Shown piece after piece: positions 61,287 through 64,000 of a stretch of DNA of 64,000 nt. The notes under the pieces were generated by a model. That model made no database searches. It worked only from the letters and a program-made list of their open reading frames with translations, and had not been told where the DNA came from. Where the stretch lies: positions 687,001 through 751,000 of the forward strand of contig JARWKL010000016.1 of assembly GCA_029961685.1 (NCBI GenBank), read 5' to 3'. The position numbers and the translations under genes were made by a program. Within the stretch, counting starts at the first letter, position 1. Each line of letters starts with the position of its first letter. Source of the stretch: Aristolochia californica. Taxonomy: Eukaryota; Streptophyta; Magnoliopsida; Piperales; Aristolochiaceae.

Positions 61287-63794
61287 CTATGGATGCATAT
61301 TATCCGCTATTTTCATGATAGAAGAGTATGTGCCGACGGAAGAACATACGATCCCAATGAGAATGATAAAACAGCAAACTGAAACCTGGAAAAGGAGAAA
61401 ACAAACGAGGACAAGAGATGGTAATGAAGTTCGAATCTTTTTATTGAAACTCTATTAACAAAAAGTGTTCTCAATTACCTGAATCTTACTTAATCTTCCT
61501 CTCATTAGTCTCAAATAGCTCGCGCAAGGGCAAATAAGAGCCTGTGCAAGCATGTAGGAACAAAAGTTCAAGCAGTAGATTTCACTTAAGAGCTGATTTA
61601 TCATCCGAGAAAAATCAGATGAGGATTTTTTCTTATTTATCCTCTGAGACATTACAGGAGAGAATCCTGATTCTATGTACTCTATTTTGTATATATCATG
61701 TAAATCGAAAGTGTGGGAAAGCGATTCAATATATGAAGAGTTTTTTTTTTTTTTGATAGATTGAACTTACTATGATCATGGTAATGAATGAACCAATTAA
61801 AGCCATAACAAACCCTGCAGGAGCAAACCATTTAAATCTATAATCAAAATGTAAATGGAAGTTGTTACTCGGAAGATCTGAGTAAATAATACTAACCGAA
61901 GAAAGGAAATGTGAGTGCCACTCCCAATGTTGTCGCCACCAAAACCGTTCTCATAAAAAATGCAATGCCAAGAGATTTGGCGCAGTGCACTGGTAAGAGC
62001 TCTTCCAGACTCATAGCTACAGGAGTGATTGTTAATGCGTATTTTGTTAGTGGATTCACCACCTAACCTCGAAAATGGCCAAGAAAAAGAAATCACCAGT
62101 CAGTCACTGGTTCATTTGATCAGTCCTGAATCAATTCATCAGGCCTTCCCTCATACCGTTGTCCAAACTGCAATTTTTGATGCGACGAGACGATTAGGCA
62201 AGTTCAGAGTAAACTGAGATTCAATCGCATTGCCGAACATTAAAAATCCGGTCACCGCCACCCCGGAGTAGAGTACTGTGCAAACTACAAAACTGAGTTT
62301 GGATATCAAAAAGTTAAAAGAGTAGTCGAGGGAATGATTTGGTTTTTAGTAGCCGAAAAAGAATTAGGATGGGCGGAGACCTGAGCAAAAGAACTGAAGG
62401 AAAATCTCTTGGATTCTCCATAGACAAATAAATGTTTGGGAAAAGAGGGTGCCCTGCGTAACAGAAGCCATAGAGTCCGAGTGCAACCGGAAGGTTTGCT
62501 ATATCCAAGGCTGTACCGCTTGCATGAAATCCGATCTGATCGACTAAGCCTACCCAAAGCAAACACGCCACCACAAGCAAAGAAGCGACCACTCCACCCG
62601 CTGCAGTGCATAGAATATGCCCCTTTGAATTATCAGTTTTTTGTTTCACAAGTTAAGCTGTCAAATGAATCAAATTTCGTACCTGAAAGGTATGACATGA
62701 AACTGAGGTTACGCAGCCAAGTGGTCGGAAGAACGGCAAGCGTCGCCAGTACAGAAAAGAACTGGAGGGAGTTCAGATGAGTTCCGAGAAAAGCGAGGTG
62801 GACGTTGGGGAAAACTGATGAGAGATTTTCGCCCATCAGAATTACGAATTCCACACTCGCAGCCTGCGGGTAACCAAAGATCTGTATCACTAACAAACCA
62901 AGAACTCGAAACAAAGACTAGTGAAAGAAGAAGGAAAATTAGTATAGTAACGTACATAGAGCTCCAGATACAAAAGTATCTGCATCCAACAAAAAAAAAA
63001 AAATAGTTTAGGTCGTCAGCTTCATTTTTCTCGATCAAGTCGGAGAAGATGACTAATAATTTATTTAAATGACTTCGCAGGATACTGGGGACTATACCGA
63101 TAAAGCCATGCGACCCACATTGCCGAATGCAGCTTCTGCGATGTCAGGGTAAGTTTGGAGGCCAGGGGTACTGTCTAAGCATCTCTTCAGTAGAATTCCC
63201 GTGTACCAGGCGATCAAACTGAAAGCAAACAGAATGGAGAGGCCGAGCCATCCTCCTTCTTTGATTGCGTAAGGCGTAGAAAGCAAACCCACGCCGCACA
63301 TAACATTGATGCCTGAACCAAAATAATCTCCTCAGATGATTAAGAACTTTAAACAAGTATTGCACCCATATTTGTGCAAGCCTGCACTTTTACGTTCTTC
63401 TACGGTTGATTTCTCTCTCTCTCTCTCTCTCTCTCCTTTTCTTTTTCTGTGTTATCCTTTCAAGCGAAATCAAATTCTACTGCAATTTTAAGCCTCGTTA
63501 ATTGTTGATTATTTGATAGCAAATTTTTGTTCCTGCAGTTTATCCAGAAATTCTTTTGAGGGAATACGAAGATCACCATTAAAGACAGATTGAGCATAAG
63601 AGCACTTCTGTGGCTTCTCTAATTCAGGAAAAGAATGCTTCCAGACGTCACTTGCAAACGAAAACCCCTTGGGAAGATGATCAACCGTAGCAGACATCAA
63701 AGGCAGAGTGAGTGTTGATTCTAGTCCAAGATTCGAAGCAGTCTTGAGTAGAGAAGTCGACCGGAAGGAATTACTTATTGTTAAACTCGTCTCC
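61287..63794 (-). CDS. Vacuolar amino acid transporter 1-like (AVT1 family), 5' end incomplete
   Basis: AVT1-type carriers of the AAAP family move neutral amino acids across the tonoplast with protons. Minus-strand exons: 63577-63794, 63098-63312, 62956-62979, 62683-62863, 62381-62600, 62157-62292, 61897-62062, 61771-61814, 61479-61541 and 61287-61385. All phases join, giving about 454 residues to a TAG. A hydrophilic N-terminal part ends KCSYAQSVFNG, and the joined core reads INVMCGVGLLSTPYAIKEGG, the AVT1 signature, then YPDIAEAAFG, ILLYLELY from a 24-nt microexon, SVEFVILMGENL, YGFCYAGHPLFPNIY, VVNPLTKYALTITPVAMSLEE and VGTYSSIMKIA. The first exon listed is open through its acceptor (tttttcag), so an upstream exon beyond 63794 is likely; an internal ATG at 63697 is the other possible start. 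Gene looks intact. Confidence 0.93.
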
Positions 63795-64000
63795 CTGAAA
63801 AAGCGAGCATTTAGTAATTTAAGGATACTTTTCAACTTAGACAACTGGAAATTTCCAACCAAATCTTCGGACGAAAAAAAAAAACACACAAAGTAAATAG
63901 CCCTTATTAAGTTTTCATATCTGAATCATTTTAACAGTAAATTAGAGTACAGTTTTTTTATGAGAAACTGATATGAAATCAAATTATCTATCTATACTAT
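63795..64000. other. Probable intron or 5' flank of the AVT1-like gene
   Basis: AT-rich; no further exon identified before the window ends. Confidence 0.4.

Noticed and set aside
62306..62780. Several overlapping ORFs on both strands
   Set aside because: Shadows of the AVT1-like exon 62381-62600 and of its neighbours in other frames.

Overview
This window is nuclear DNA of a flowering plant. The genes are split by many GT-AG introns, intergenic DNA is AT-rich, and plant-type retroelements (Ty1/copia, TRIM, LINE, CACTA) are dense. The encoded proteins are best matched by angiosperm families (chloroplast pyrophosphatase PPA6, mitochondrial glutaredoxin S15, spinster-like MFS carriers, AVT1-type amino acid carriers, RING-H2 proteins). 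Protein style and repeat mix suggest a eudicot or early-diverging eudicot; I cannot name the species. Family assignments are from recognised motifs and remembered orthologues; no search was run.

Layout. 1-3.4 kb: a diverged direct repeat, a tRNA-like hairpin, and exons of an unidentified minus-strand gene. 3.3-6.25 kb: first copy of a segmental duplication carrying an intact RING-H2 gene and a 166-bp AT-rich tandem array (4 units). 7-11 kb: copia and LINE debris plus an orphan terminal exon. 11.0-21.45 kb: a minus-strand tRNA-dihydrouridine synthase (DUS2-like) locus. All recognised exons from the start codon to the last third are present, but there are at least two clear frame lesions and a 2.3-kb tandem duplication that doubles one exon. 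Its introns hold a LINE endonuclease fragment, copia fragments and a nearly perfect 450-bp TRIM. 21.5-25.1 kb: second copy of the segmental duplication, with a second intact RING-H2 gene and the array expanded to 8 units, placed head-to-head with the DUS2-like gene.

25.4-36.85 kb: an intact six-exon gene for chloroplast soluble inorganic pyrophosphatase. Intron 1 holds a 5'-truncated LINE; intron 2 holds a TRIM-like LTR element whose LTR is split by an intronless copine (BONZAI-type) retrocopy plus an inverted second piece of the same copine. 39.3-44.4 kb: intact mitochondrial monothiol glutaredoxin (CGFS). 46.9-57.6 kb: intact 16-exon spinster-like MFS transporter on the minus strand, with LINE and chimeric LTR insertions in intron 1. 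58.5-61.16 kb: decayed CACTA transposon with one recognisable terminus. 61.3-63.8 kb: AVT1-type amino acid transporter on the minus strand with a 24-nt microexon; its 5' end is probably beyond the window.

The genes do not form one pathway; they are independent housekeeping or transport loci. The unusual content is structural: a RING gene copied beside another gene with its promoter, an exon-duplicated broken tRNA-modification gene, and a captured copine transcript arranged as an inverted repeat inside a transcribed intron.
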